DNA of 64,000 nt from Cheiracanthium punctorium (GCA_038373885.1 JAWZYV010002491.1:186001-250000), one strand, 5' to 3'. Numbered from the stretch's first letter, positions 36,152 to 48,062 are shown. Notes: a model not told the origin generated them from the sequence alone. Translations and numbers: made by a program.

Positions 36152-36585
36152 CGACACTTCCTAGATACAGAAAGCCTTAAAACTCCTACGTCATCAAGGT
36201 TTGACGTCATCATTCGGCCCACTTGTAAAAGTTGTTTTTTGTTACACAAAATAAAACTATTTAAAATTTCTTTTGAATTTACTCATAAATAGCAATATTT
36301 TAATAACTTGGGATTAAAGAATAGAGTTTTAAGACAAATGGCAGTTTTTAACTGTGACTAATTAGGTAATATGACAAGGAAATAGATCAGAACGAATAAT
36401 TTCGTACGAGAAAGGTATTTTAATTCTAATGTTTAATTTACGATATTTTCTAATATTTGTAGAATTCACCAATTATTTTAGACAGTTTTAATTTTTGAAA
36501 TGAAAACTGTGTTAACGGCTCTTTCGGAGGCCTAGTGGTTCGTCAAAGCTGGAGTTGTTAGGCTTTCTATGTGTAGGAGGTGTTG
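36152..36585. mobile_element. MITE-A copy 4 (inside hAT composite)
   Basis: Ends CGACACTTCCTAGATACAG and the inverse TATGTGTAGGAGGTGTTG. TGACGTCA occurs near 36204. It is present at the same place in the inverted copy (52376-52819), so it predates spread of the composite. Confidence 0.75.
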
Positions 36586-36940
36586 AATAGCATCGCATTC
36601 ATTCGTCAATCAACAATGCGATAATGTTTACTCAAAAAGAAGTTAATTAATGATCGTGAGTTATGCAAGCCTGTTTTTTTTTTCTGTGTGTGTGTGTGTG
36701 TAAGCGGGGTAACACAATATTAATAACATTCTTGAGTGAATGTATAATACATTAATTGCATTAGAAATTCGAAATGAAAACGGGGCATGTATTTGGTTTA
36801 AATGTTTAAAGCAGTATCTCGCATAAGAGCCTTTCCCAATGTACTCAGTCGTATTTTTTTTAACACACTTCCCGTAAGCTTATATGGAATTTCTAAATAT
36901 TGTTCTCTGAATTCCATCTTGAATGGTCTTGACTAGTAGT

Positions 36941-37095
36941 GCAGTTGCCAACTGCCCCGGAAAACAGTAAATTTTGGCTTACGTTACATCGAAATTTCGA
37001 AGCTGAAGGTGTGGGCTTTATATCACTTAATAAATTATTTAAAAACTTACTGTTTGCAAAAAGTGGTTAATTATATTCCGGATATCGGCATCTCT
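36941..37095. mobile_element. MITE-B copy inside hAT composite
   Basis: GCAGTTGCCAACTGCCCCGG at left and the inverse of ATATCCGGAATATAATTAAC at right. Shared with 51772-51945. Confidence 0.65.
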
Positions 37096-37716
37096 ATTAG
37101 TAGAGGTAAAATGTTTCAGGATCGACCGATACCCGATACTTTTTTACAAAGGGCTAAATACACATCAACATAGAAAATTGAATTTTACATGGAACCTAAT
37201 TTCCAGTCTCTTACATTCGGAAAAATGTAGACAAAGAGAAAAATTTCTCCAAATGCAAGTGATGGGAAACGTGATCTATATAACATAACCGCCAACTTTC
37301 CCGAAACTTACGGGAGTTTTCCAACTCAATTTTAAACAACTTGCTCAAGAAATTTGGCCTTATTTTAAGCATAAATTGCTATGTAAGCATTAGTGGTGGA
37401 AAATCTTTGGTAACTGTGATATGTTAAATTTTGTATTATAATATGTATACAGTCCCTTGTAAAAAAGTATCGGGCATCGGTTAAAATCTGGTATCGGTCG
37501 ATCCCTATTAGACATAGTTATAATTTCCTATTTGTCGAAAATTAAATTTTCTATCCTAAATCATTAAAATGTTTTATGCGGGAGTAAATTCACCACAAAC
37601 TTTGAAAAGTTTTAGTTTATGGAAATAAATGTGTGATGACGTCATTTTAGTGGACTTCGGGATGACGTAAAAGTTTCTGTTCTCTGGTCTCTATATCTAG
37701 GAGGTGGTGGATGAAC

Positions 37717-38487
37717 ACGTAACTGACCAGAAAGACACTTGCGGTGCTGACAATTGGTTACACCCCTTTTTCCCTTCACTAATCATGTGATTTAGAAGGC
37801 GTGGTTATCTTGGTCCGAGATAGTCACAATAAGAGGGCCACACTCTCTAGATCGCTTGAATTTTCGAGGGCAAATGGAGTGTGACGGAATGTCAACACCG
37901 CAGCCTGCCTTTCTCGTCAGCAACATGAATATCTTAAGTGAGGTTGTTTTAATAATGGAGTTCTTTGAGTACAACACAGCAATGTAAACGTGTTATTTTT
38001 TATACAGCTTTTGCACTTTTTCACATGAAATGCGGGAAGTAGTATTTATCGTGGTATATTTAAAATCATACCAGAAAGAAAAAATTAAGGAAAGAAAATC
38101 ATAAAGCAATATTAAAATGCTACTGAACATACAAGGAAAAACGCAAGGACTGCATAAAATATTGTACGTTCGTTATATCTGCCTATTCTTACTAAGCGGT
38201 ACTTAGACTGTTATACTTAAGCGGTTTTCTTTGGAAGGTATAATTTAAAAGAAGTCATTCTAGCAGTGATTCCGCAAAGCAATCCCGTTTTTTCACAGTG
38301 AATCAGCATTTCGTCTAGCCAAAACTATAGAAGCTAACAATATGAAATTTTTTTTGCGTGGCAGTTTTTAACATGGGTGTAGAATTACACGGCATTTGCC
38401 AAATTCGTCACTGATGGGGTATTGGGGATTAATACGTTCTTTTCGTTATCGCTTTCTATCTCAAAGCAAGAAAGCGACACTATACCA
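37717..38487. other. Non-coding AT-rich stretch
   Basis: No repeat family shared within the window and no convincing ORF; probable intron or intergenic DNA. Confidence 0.4.
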
Positions 38488-38936
38488 ACAACTCCCAGAT
38501 ATAGAAGGCCTGAGAACAGAAGCGTTTACGTCATCACTAAGTCATCTAAGATGGCGCCATCACAGTTTCATTTTCACAAAGTATTTGAAATTTCTGGTGA
38601 AGGATACAAATTTTAGAAAGTGTCTTCTAAAATGTGTATCCTTCTCTATCTAAAGATATCTAAAGATAAAAATTAAAATACCTTTCTGATAAAAAATAAT
38701 TTATTGTGATCTATTTCTATATCATATTATATATTTAGTGATAGTTAGAATTTCCTAGTTGTCGTAAAATTCAATTTTCTATCTTAAATCAACAAAATGT
38801 ATTATGCTGGAGTAAATTCACCACAAACTTACTCAGTTTTACTTTGTGAAAATAAATGTGCGATGACGTCATTTAGTGGACCTAGTGATGACGTACAAGT
38901 TTTTGTTCTCAGGCATTGCATATCTAGGAGGTGTTG
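38488..38936. mobile_element. MITE-A copy 6
   Basis: Begins CAACAACTCCCAGATATAG and ends CATATCTAGGAGGTGTTG. TGACGTCA occurs at 38864-38871, with TTACGTCATCAC in the left arm. The internal arms carry the CTGGTGAAGG/TTCACCACAAACTT inverse pair. Confidence 0.8.
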
Positions 38937-38950
38937 CTATGGCCCAGGAT

Positions 38951-39126
38951 TGCCTACTTCTCCGGAAAATAACTAACCACTTTTTGCAAACAGTACTAGA
39001 CATTTTTTCGAAATGGTATTCAACAGCAAAGCTTGACATCAAAATGTTGTGCTGTAGCAATTTAAAACCACAGTCTACTGTTTAAGAAACGCGGTTCGTT
39101 ATATTCCGGAGCAACTGTCAACTCTG
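38951..39126. mobile_element. MITE-B copy
   Basis: TGCCTACTTCTCCGGAAAAT at left with inverse TATTCCGGAGCAACTGTCAA at right; AACTAACCACTTTTTGCAAA inside. It lies 15 bp after a MITE-A. Confidence 0.65.
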
Positions 39127-40097
39127 CTTTGAGCTCTATGTCAGTTACAGACTAATGTTAGTTCGATATCTTTGGTACAGGCTGAATAATAACACACTAT
39201 TAATAATACACCATTAAATGTTATTCAGTTTTCCAAATTTCAAGATATTCTTTCGAAATCTATTGTTCCCGAAAAACTTCGATTGGATTTGTACTGATTC
39301 AGGTTTCGTAGAAATTTTATTAGCCATAAAACCCCATTAGCGGAAACAAATATACCGGAATTAACTGTTTTACTGAAGTGTCCAGATTTATAAGAATAAA
39401 TAATTTTTTATTTGTTTTTTAAAATGAGGTTTGGCACGATCCTTCAAGTTATAAAACACGATATGTGTGAATAACGTATATGAATGTTATAAAACAAAAA
39501 ACGCATCTGCTGAAGTGACATCCAGCCTATGATAAAATACACATCGTCGTCACGCGAAATAAATAATGCATTGTATAGATTTCAAATATTTTACTTACGT
39601 GCAGGAAAGAACTTCATATTTTAGAATTTTCTTTAGAGGAACGGAAATATAAATAACCAAGATACTAGGCAAAAATCAGTTTCCCAATGTATTGCGACGT
39701 TCGTAGTGGAAAAATAAGATCCACATTGACGAAGAAATAAATGCCCATCAAAGAATATAAAACACAAAAATCCATATTTTGATTTCTTTTCCAAAGGAAT
39801 ATTCAAGTAACGTTCACCAAACGAGATTGGAAGTTTTATTTTTCACAGCTCACTGATTTGAATATATTTTCAACGTTTCAACACGTCTTTAAAATAAATA
39901 GAAAAGTTTTGTTTGCCAAACTAATACACATAGTTTTCTTTTATTACTTGTAGCAATGGTTCACCTAAATTTTTACAAATAAAGGGATATCATTGATAAT
40001 AATAATAACATGCGAGAGATGTATCATACGTAAAACACTAACGTTAGAGCATTTTCTAACTTGAAAATTTTATACGTACACAGTTCCGGAAAAAAGG
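39127..40097. other. Non-coding AT-rich stretch
   Basis: I see no gene, SINE box or inverted repeat of the families described here. Confidence 0.4.
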
Positions 40098-40172
40098 CTT
40101 ACTTTATTCGGCCTTCGTTCGTCGTACAGCAAATTTACATATCGTCATTGTCAAACCAATTTCTGCTATGTA

Positions 40173-41594
40173 CACTCATGTCCATAAATTAAGGAAATCA
40201 CAATGACGAGAGTGTAAGAGAGGGGTATATAAGGAATGGTGGCAAAGAAGTAAAATTGTTCACAAGCGCTGTGAAAGCCTTTCAGTGCAAAAACCGCATA
40301 GTTATGGCACAAAGGAGGCATTTGGATGATGTTTTAAACGTGGCAGAATTATCGGACGACTGGAATGTGGACGTACCCACATGGACGTACCCACCAGCTG
40401 GAAGTATCCGAGGAACTTGGAATCGCCCAGAGTGTAATCTCCAGGCTTTGGCAACGATTCCAAGATGATGGTAATGTGAGTAGACGTTACAGCACAGGTC
40501 GCCCCCGAGTTACAACGCCGAATGAGGACCGCTATTTGGCAGTTACTGCCAAAAGAAACAGACGGAGTACAGCATCAGACCTGTCTCGTCAGCTCTCTTC
40601 AGCTACCGGTACGACAGTTTCAAGGCAGACCGTGTACAGACGCTTAGGGCACATTGGTCTATATGCTCGTAGGCCTGTCAGATGTGTTCCACTTACCGCA
40701 ACTCACTGTCGCCTGCGATTAACCTGGAGTAGAGAGCATGCATTGTGGACACCGCAACAGTGGTCTTGTGTGATGTTTTCCGACAAGTCCAGGTTTAGTT
40801 TGGAGTCTGATTCTCGCCGGACATTCATCTGGAGAGCGCCAGGTACCCGTTACCACCAAGAGAACCCGTTCACCCGTTAACACCATTGAAAGACACCGTT
40901 ACGGTGGTGCAGGATGGCTCGTTCGGAGAGGAATTATTCTTCGTTCCAGAACTGACCTGCATGTTCAGAGTGTAACGATGACAGGCCACATCTATCGGGA
41001 TGTCATTCTGGAACAACATGTACGTTTGTTTCGGGGCGCCATGGGTGCTGAATTTGTGTTTATGGATGACAACGCCCGTCCTCACCGTGCAAACATTGTA
41101 GACGAATGCCTTCAATCGGAGGATATTACCCGTATGCATTGGCCAGCATACTCACCTGACTTGAATCCGATAGAGCATGTGTGGGATATGCTTGGCCGAC
41201 GAATTGCAGCCCGTCAACCCCCTCCCACTTGTCTACCGGAACTTCGGAGTGCATTGCTTGATGAGTGGTGTAATATTCCCCAAGATCAGATTGATCATTT
41301 GATACTCAGCATGCCTAGGCGTTGTCAGGCCTGTATTGCATCGTCCGGGAGACATACTCCGTATTTACCATCCTACTAACCATGTTATACTGCTTTTTGT
41401 AAATAGGTTTTTTTTTTAAATTTGGTCAAGGGAGTAAAACTTGCAATTTTTATTAATTATGTCAAACATATAGCATCTTTTTTTGCTCTTTACTTTTCGT
41501 TTAATAAATAGACTTTACAAATAAGTCAAATTTGTTTTGCTTCTTTCTCTTTCTTTGCCTGAACGTCATTATCCTTAATTTATGGACATAAGTG
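40173..41594 (+). mobile_element. Tc1-family DNA transposon (1422 bp)
   Basis: Flanked by TA target duplications (40171-40172, 41595-41596). Terminal inverted repeats read CACTCATGTCCATAAATTAA and the inverse of CACTTATGTCCATAAATTAA. The length is typical of Tc1. It contains one transposase gene in three frames, so the copy is inactive. It is nested within a palindromic MITE-like sequence. Confidence 0.92.
40304..41379 (+). pseudogene. Tc1 transposase (DD34E), frameshifted
   Basis: Cut-and-paste transposase of the Tc1 family. It starts at the ATG reading MAQRRHLDD. The paired helix-turn-helix region follows (LEVSEELGIAQSVISRLWQR), then the GRPR-type hook in STGRPRVTTPNED and a second HTH (RQTVYRRLGHIGLYARRP). 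The catalytic triad is visible: Asp in MFSDKSRF, Asp in FMDDNARPH, and Glu in SPDLNPIEHVWD, 34 residues after the second Asp. Frame breaks lie near 40365-40395, at a duplicated GGACGTACCCAC, and near 40860-40890, at a repeated ACCCGTT, where the middle frame stops. A nonfunctional copy; the best family assignment in the window after the cyclase. Confidence 0.93.
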
Positions 41595-41835
41595 TACAAA
41601 ATGTTTACAATTACCAATTTTTATTAGCAGTTATTATTGGAAAATCTTCTGGCTGATTCGCATAGCAATTATTATTTGGAAGCACAGTTCACAGTATAAT
41701 GCTTAGAGTCACATAACATTTTTATATACGAGAATTTGAAGTAATAGCAAAAGTCAAAATCTCCAAAAAGTGCACATAGCCGGTATTGGTTTGACAAGGA
41801 CGATATACCGATCGTTTACGAATAAAGTACACTTT

Positions 41836-44688
41836 GATTTGCTTTACAAATAGTTTGCATAATAGGCCATATTCATATTTAAATACGCATCAAGTTTATT
41901 TTTTTCCAATGGCAACATGTAGCTTTAACTTTATATTTCAAAAATTTAGCTCATTTTAATCCGGAATAGCAATTTTTTAATACATTTGACCTAAAACTTT
42001 TTGAGTTATGAGCTTCTAAAATTTTCCTTCATTATGTTAAAATATATTTTCACACTTTAATGCGTATTTTATTTAATACTGATATTAAGAAGCTGATATT
42101 TATTCGTACTATTAAGAGCTAAGCAGTCCAAAACTAAGTTACTGTAACTATATTTTTTAATGAAATATTAATATGAATTATTAATTATTAAATTGATAAT
42201 CGAAAAAAAAATTAATAATGACCTAGCCAAATTTCGAGGAAAGGGATGCAGAAATTGATTTTAGATGACGGTGCCACATTTCAAAATTTAGGATCACTAG
42301 TTGATTTTATAATAATTGAAATATGTTATTTTGATTAGTTACAGGGAAGTATTTCAAGTTATAAAATGATACTCTTTTCGTAAGTTGTCTTTAAAATGCA
42401 TATTTTACCGATACTGTAGTTAGATTAATTTTGCGCAAAAAAAATCAGTTTTAGAGGTATTACAAATAGCAAATTTTGAAATAAATAAATTATAGGTTTG
42501 AAAAGTTCGATAGTGCTTTAGCCATGTTAATTTTGCTTCACTGATATATCAACCTTTTTAGAAAACAGCATTCAATGCTCATTTTTGTATGATTTATTAC
42601 ATTAAATTTTTCTATAATTATTTCCACATTTTACATATACTCATTCATCAACGTTGGCTATTGTGAAGTAACTTTCATGATAATTTTGGTCACGTGAGCA
42701 GAGTAGAGCCTCACTCTCTTAGCAATGTTTCTGGCAGCATTTAGCTTCTGCAAGAGAACCTTCAAAACACTCACAATAGCAATTTCAAAATAAATTAGAA
42801 ATTGTTTATATGTATGTGCGAAATTTGTAGATGAAGAATCTTATGCGCATTCAGGGAAATACCACCGTCTTATTACTTAAAAATCAATAATGCTGTAAAT
42901 AAAAAGAGCAATATTGCGATGGAAAAACAAAATACATATATAAAAGTCTAAAATATTCAATGGTTTATTAGAGCAGCACAATAACAATAGTGTATTCTGT
43001 AATGTTGTGCTGACAATTTTAATACTAATATTATAGTACAGAAATGTTACAGGTCAGTTGATTTACACATCGTCAGGTAAATATAAATAGAAAAGTTTTT
43101 ATTCTAAATAATAATGATAAGAAAAGTGCTTTTTACTTCAGTTTAATCGAACTATACTTTTAAATTAATAATTTTGATTCGCAGCGTAATTAACAACTAA
43201 CGCAAATTATCAAAATAGTTTTTTTAATACATTAACTATCTCAAAAAAATGTCGTAATTTTTTTCATTTTACAATAATCTGCAATGCATTGCATTATTCG
43301 TTTTGAAAATTTAAATAGTTAATTGTCGATTTGAAATTTGACGCAATGACAAATGACTTATTTTATATATTCTCATTACAAAAAATTTTAGGACCTACGA
43401 ACATTAGTTTACTTGTAAATAATATTTCATTTGATTCTCGCGAAAAAAGTGTTTTGTGGCGAAAAATTTGGATCCTTCATATATCGGTAAAGGTACCTTT
43501 CTCAAGGTAACTCTTAAAATCGCGCAATAAGGAATTCGGAATACCTCCGAAAATTATCGTAGCAATTTGGTGAAAATTTATGTTTTGGATACTCTGAAGA
43601 TTTTCTTTCGTTTAAAAGCGGAGGCTAAGTGTTGCGATAAAAAAAAAAAGAAGTTGATGAAGAATTAGATATAAAGAAGCCCTCTACGCAGATTTTATGA
43701 ACATAAAGTACACATTATTTGTAAACGACTGGTATACATAACTTAAACTGGTATACATAAACGACTGGTAAACTATACAAATATCAACGACGAATAGAGA
43801 GACTGCGCTCCTTTCGGAGCTGTCTATTAATGAATCACGATAATCTAAATGAAAATTGACAAAACCACTTGTATTTTCGATTCAGTGAACGTTCCCAGTT
43901 AATTCTACGTGTATTTCTTTTATATGCTCCTGCGAAACAACAAAAGTTTATGCAAACATAGTTTTGATGGATTTCATGATAAAAAATATTTAAATTTCGT
44001 AACAGTACATGCGGAAACTGAAGTATTGGAAAATACAGAAATATTTTAAATTATGTTGCGTAAAATGAGATATTTTTAAGTATATTAATTTTCTTTTGAA
44101 TGAAATACAACAAAGTTATTTAAACGCTTTTTAATGTGTCCACAACACTAAGATCTTGCATCTCGGAATGAAAAATTGTACATCGTGTAATATGCTATGG
44201 AAGTTATCACAATCTACTCTTCGTTAATTACAATATGTCGTATCTTACACAAAAAGCTTTCAGCTTAACACTGTAATTACTCGATGTGCTTTTTTTAAAT
44301 TTCGAGTGGTTTCAGTATTAACATTGTTGATGGTTTAACTATGGATACGATAACATGCTTGTTTACTAGCATGGGGTACTAGCATAATTTGTGTTTACTT
44401 TTTGAAGAATATTTGTTTTGTCTACATGCCCAAAAAGGATTTAAAAGTGAAGCCTAATTTTTTAACTATTTTTTTTAACTTTCTTATTTTTAGTCTTTTT
44501 ATTTCATTTTACTTTTGGAAAGATAAAGATGATTTTTTTTCTTTATTAAAAAGAAAAACAGAAAAGAAAATGCTCCTCAGATTTCACGTTATAAAAACCT
44601 ATAAAAATTGGTTTATTCAATGTATCAATACTATTCAAATAAAACCTTTGTTAATTGAAAACTCACGGGGATAACAGCTTCAAATACG
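41836..44688. other. Non-coding AT-rich stretch
   Basis: Nearly 2.9 kb with only AT-rich chance frames and none of the repeat families named here. A 90-codon frame at 44402-44674 is Phe/Lys-rich from base composition and is not called. Probable intron or intergenic DNA. Confidence 0.45.
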
Positions 44689-44873
44689 CATAGGTGCCAA
44701 GTATTACGGAATATAATTAACCACTTTTTGTGAACGGTAATTTTCTGCTTAAAAAAAAAAAGCAAAATTTCAGAGTTCAAGGCCTGGCCTGGTAACTATT
44801 TTGGAAAATCATTTAAAAAAATTACTGTTTACAAAAAATTGGTTAATTATATTCCGTAATCTTGGCACCTATG
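44689..44873. mobile_element. MITE-B copy
   Basis: 185-bp palindrome: CATAGGTGCCAAGTATTACG at left and the inverse CGTAATCTTGGCACCTATG at right. Flanks share AATACG, a partial target duplication. Confidence 0.8.
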
Positions 44874-45705
44874 AATACGGTTATTAATTTATAGCTGAGT
44901 ACCCGTTCTTCAAACGAGAGGAAGCAGACATTTATCTGACATATTCATTTGAAGTTCATTTAGTGGCAGCAAAACTGGCATTTCACTCGTCACCTAATAT
45001 CTCTATCACGATAGCTAAACTAAACATAAGAAGATTTAAACTTTTGTTAAATCTCAAAATGGAGCTACCAAGCTATTTAACCGTCAGTATCCGAAAGATT
45101 CTGCAAAGGTATCCCGTATGTCTTCAAAAAGTGAATTTCCATAATCGGAATCAGGAACGTTGTGCTCATTAAAAAGGATCAGGAACACTTTGCGAGTGCA
45201 TTTATAAAATGTCTCCGAATTCCATTTTCCGAAGAATAATCCTCAAGTCGGGTAAAAATTTCACAGACATGAATAATATAAAAACAAAAAGACACTATTC
45301 GAACCTAAACGGAATATAAGAATTTGCGGAATTATTTCACCCTTTCACGGTTTTTATACAAAAGCCTTTTAACCTAATATGTTTTTAAACTCAACACTTT
45401 CTAATATGTTTTTAAACTCAAGACTCCAAAATGGCGTCAATCTCGCTTACACGATCTAACTTGAGTTATTGGAATGGAAAAAAAAAATCTCGGAATTTTC
45501 ACTGTTATACTTTAATCAGATATCACGTTTCTCATTAAATTACAATGATTTAATAACTTGATTACTCAAAATTAACCACTTCCTAAGATTATTTCAAATT
45601 TGCGTACTTTAAACTGAAAACATCATTGGAAATTCGTAAATATTGCTTCATTCTTCGCTACACGTGCGTAACATTGTCATACTGTGAATTTTACATGGCT
45701 TAAAG
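44874..45705. other. Non-coding stretch
   Basis: No recognised repeat or gene. The 69-codon frame at 44963-45172 lacks any domain. Confidence 0.35.
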
Positions 45706-45823
45706 CATAGCTGCCAACTATTACGGAATAGAACTAAACACTTCTTTTAAATAATAACTTTCGGCATAAAATACAGCAAAATCTTTGCACTACACGCAAT
45801 AGCTGGTTACTACTATGCGTAGT
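45706..45823. mobile_element. MITE-B left half, interrupted
   Basis: CATAGCTGCCAACTATTACG, then GAACTAAACACTTCTTTTAA and CAAAATCTTTGCACTAC. The sequence is cut by the 152-bp hAT MITE immediately after. Confidence 0.6.
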
Positions 45824-45975
45824 CAGGGGCGTAGCCAGAAATTTTTCCTGGGGGGGTTACGACTACTACAACTATTATGTATGTGATAATGTATTGAAGA
45901 ATATACATTTTGCATGGCAAAAAATTCTTCATGGGGCGGTTATGACCCCCCTAACCCCCCGTGGCTACGGCCCTG
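45824..45975. mobile_element. 152-bp hAT MITE with perfect target duplication
   Basis: Ends CAGGGGCGTAGCCAGAAAT and the inverse of CAGGGCCGTAGCCACGG, G-rich left arm (CCTGGGGGGG) and C-rich right arm (CCCCCCTAACCCCCC). The exact 8-bp duplication TGCGTAGT occupies 45816-45823 and 45976-45983. A fragment of the same family lies at 55240-55292. Confidence 0.92.
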
Positions 45976-45985
45976 TGCGTAGTAG

Positions 45986-46416
45986 CAATACCTCCTACAG
46001 ATAGAAAGCCTAACAACTGAAACTTTGACGTCATCATTAGGCCTCCAAGTGATGACGTCATCACAGCTTTACTTTCACAAAGTAAAACTATTTAAAATTT
46101 CTGGTGGATGCTACAAATATTAGCAAATATCTTAAATAAAAGATTAAAATTAAAATACCTTTCTCATACAAAATTATTCATTTCGGTCTATTTCCTTATC
46201 ATATTATCTAATTAGTCATATCTAAAAACTGCCACTTTTCATAAAACTATATTTTTTATCTCAAATTATTAAAACATTGTTATTCATGAGTAAATTCACC
46301 AGAAACTTTGTATACTTTTATTTTGTGAAAATAAAACTTTTCAGTGTAGGCCAAACGATGACGTCAAAGCTAGGTGACGTAAGAGTTGTTAGGCTTTCTT
46401 CATCTAGGAGGTGTTG
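45986..46416. mobile_element. MITE-A copy 7
   Basis: CAATACCTCCTACAGATAG at left, inverse CATCTAGGAGGTGTTG at right; both sides are flanked by GTAGTAG. Contains two intact TGACGTCA sites (46027-46034 and 46054-46061). Confidence 0.85.
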
Positions 46417-46898
46417 GTAGTAGTTGGCATGTCTGTTTGAACCCATCGTCATCAAACGGGCTATCAAAAGCAAAACGATTGTTTCAAGTCGCAGTGGTAG
46501 CTCTTGCGATCACCGTTTCAACAAACTTTGCATCTTTGTTACAAGAAATTTGGAAGAAATACAAAATGAAATTATTGTTCAAATGTGCTCTAAATATTTT
46601 AACTATCGGTTGCAATGTTGAAAAAAGGTATTATCGAGATTTTCTTTTGCACCACTACTACATTTGTTTCATTTTTTTAAATGCTGCTTTCAAAACCAGA
46701 TGCAGAAATAATTTTATCATATATTTTATTATGACTTAAATCGTATTAAAATACGGAATAGATTAATAAAGCTGAAGACATTAAATATACGGTAATGAAC
46801 AAGTTTATCCCAAATAAACTACATGATAAATTTGAAGTCTCTTTTCACGTTAATTATGCACTTATGCCGCTTAAAAATGTATTATCTCTGACATAACG

Positions 46899-47069
46899 TA
46901 TAGGTGCAAGAATTAGGTAATATAATTAAAGACTTTTTGTAAACCGCATACTTTTTGAATAATTTTCCAACATTCTAACAACGCGAAGCAGAGTGACGCT
47001 AGATTCTAAACAGAAAATTACCGTTCACAAAAAGTGGTTGTTTATATTGCGTAATACTTTGCACCTTTG
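46899..47069. mobile_element. MITE-B copy
   Basis: TATAGGTGCAAGAATTAGG at left, inverse TTGCGTAATACTTTGCACCT at right; GTTCACAAAAAGTGGTTG inside. Confidence 0.7.
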
Positions 47070-47757
47070 CATAGTCTAGAAAAAAAAATCTTCAATGTTA
47101 AATCTTTGCTTTTACAAAATGTACAACAATAAATAATTACGATTATTAGATTCCATCTCTCTCTTAACAAAAATATTTTTAGGATAATAATTATTAAACA
47201 AACCTATTTGTACACGATCAAAACAAGGTTTTTAAAATAAAGAATTAGTTTTAAACACGGATTTCATTGCTTTTACTAACACATTAGAATAAGAGCAAAC
47301 TAGTTACATTGTTTCTAGCGTTTATGTAAATAAAATGCAGAGGGTTACGTATTTCGGTACAAGATAAATTATCTTTATTTTTGATTGTCTGTTTTCAGAA
47401 GAAGGATAAATTGCTCACTATACCTCCGACTTACGAAAGCGCAAGAAATAATTAAAAAAATTATCAGTAAGATGAGTGCGGCATTTTATGTTGAAATATC
47501 CGTAGGCTGTAATTATTATTATAATTTTTCATTGAGCGAGAATATGTTAATTAAATACGTGGGTGCCTCTTTGGTTGGGTTATTTGTAAGATGGGGAAAA
47601 ATATTTTAAATGGAGATTTCTCCATCACTTTTAGAAAACGTAAAAGTTTCATTATTTGATCATAAGTAACTAATAAATGATAAAGGAATATTAAAGTATT
47701 CAAGTTGAATTAATTTTATTAAAATTTGTTTGCTAACAAATTTTTATATTTACAATA
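47070..47757. other. Non-coding AT-rich stretch
   Basis: Part of it resembles 56110-56250 (ATTTCATTGCTTTTACTAAC, ACATTAGAATAAG, AATGCAGAGGGTTAC), indicating another low-copy repeat. No gene is visible. Confidence 0.45.
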
Positions 47758-47945
47758 GAGGCTGATCAACAGCCGAGTGGATAAGACACTGAAGACTGGT
47801 AGATGCCAGGAGTGTGAAGGTACTATTCTCTTTCCCATCGTGCAGGTGTCAATCTAACAGTTTGGAGTTTTTTGGGGATTCGCTCCAAATGTAACGTGAA
47901 TACGCGTTAAAACCCCTTAAAAAATCCTCCGCGAAAGAGATTCCT
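47758..47945 (+). mobile_element. SINE-1 copy
   Basis: A-box region AGCCGAGTGGATAAGACAC, degenerate B-box region in GAAGGTACTATTCTCTTTCC, body GTCAATCTAACAGTTTGGAG and GTAACGTGAATACGCGTTAA. Older than the 60297 copy, judging by its divergence. Confidence 0.7.
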
Positions 47946-47951
47946 CACTTT

Positions 47952-48062
47952 CGATGCCAACTACCACGGAATGTAATTAGCCCCTTTCTTAAACATTAAT
48001 TTTGAGCCTAAAATGTAACAAAATTACTGTGCTACATGAGTCAACTGGTTGCTACTTAATAA
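47952..48062. mobile_element. MITE-B left half
   Basis: CGATGCCAACTACCACGGAA, TAATTAGCCCCTTTCTTAAA and the TTTGAGCCTAAAATGTAAC interior. No right end follows. Confidence 0.55.

Larger units (their letters stand above)
34877..37507 (+). mobile_element. hAT-type composite element, copy 1
   Basis: Termini TAGGGATCGACCGATACC and the inverse GGTATCGGTCGATCCCTA, flanked by TTAGAGAT (34869-34876) and TTAGACAT (37508-37515): an 8-bp target duplication with one mismatch, as hAT elements make. The two ends are themselves ~400-bp units (34877-35285 and about 37116-37507), each bounded by the same terminal motif and each containing a MITE-C relative. The core contains a MITE-A (36152-36585), a MITE-B (36941-37095) and a TG microsatellite near 36690. 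No transposase. The same unit is inverted at 51343-54077. Confidence 0.85.
34673..37708. mobile_element. MITE-A copy 3, split by hAT composite
   Basis: The left half (34673-34876) and right half (37508-37708) together make a normal MITE-A. A perfect 8-bp duplication GGATGAAC flanks it (34665-34672 and 37709-37716). The 2631-bp hAT composite lies between the halves with its own target duplication, giving a clear order of insertion. The right half carries TGACGTCA at 37637-37644. Confidence 0.85.
40098..41835. mobile_element. Palindromic element interrupted by Tc1
   Basis: Flanks of the Tc1 copy are inverted repeats: TACTTTATTCG, ATATCGTC and TTGTCAAACCAAT at left (about 40098-40170) reappear inverted at about 41763-41835. 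Without Tc1 the element would be ~314 bp, a MITE. Confidence 0.55.

Noticed and set aside
44402..44674. 90-codon plus-strand ORF
   Set aside because: Its Phe/Lys/Ile-rich composition is what AT-rich non-coding DNA gives by chance; no motif.
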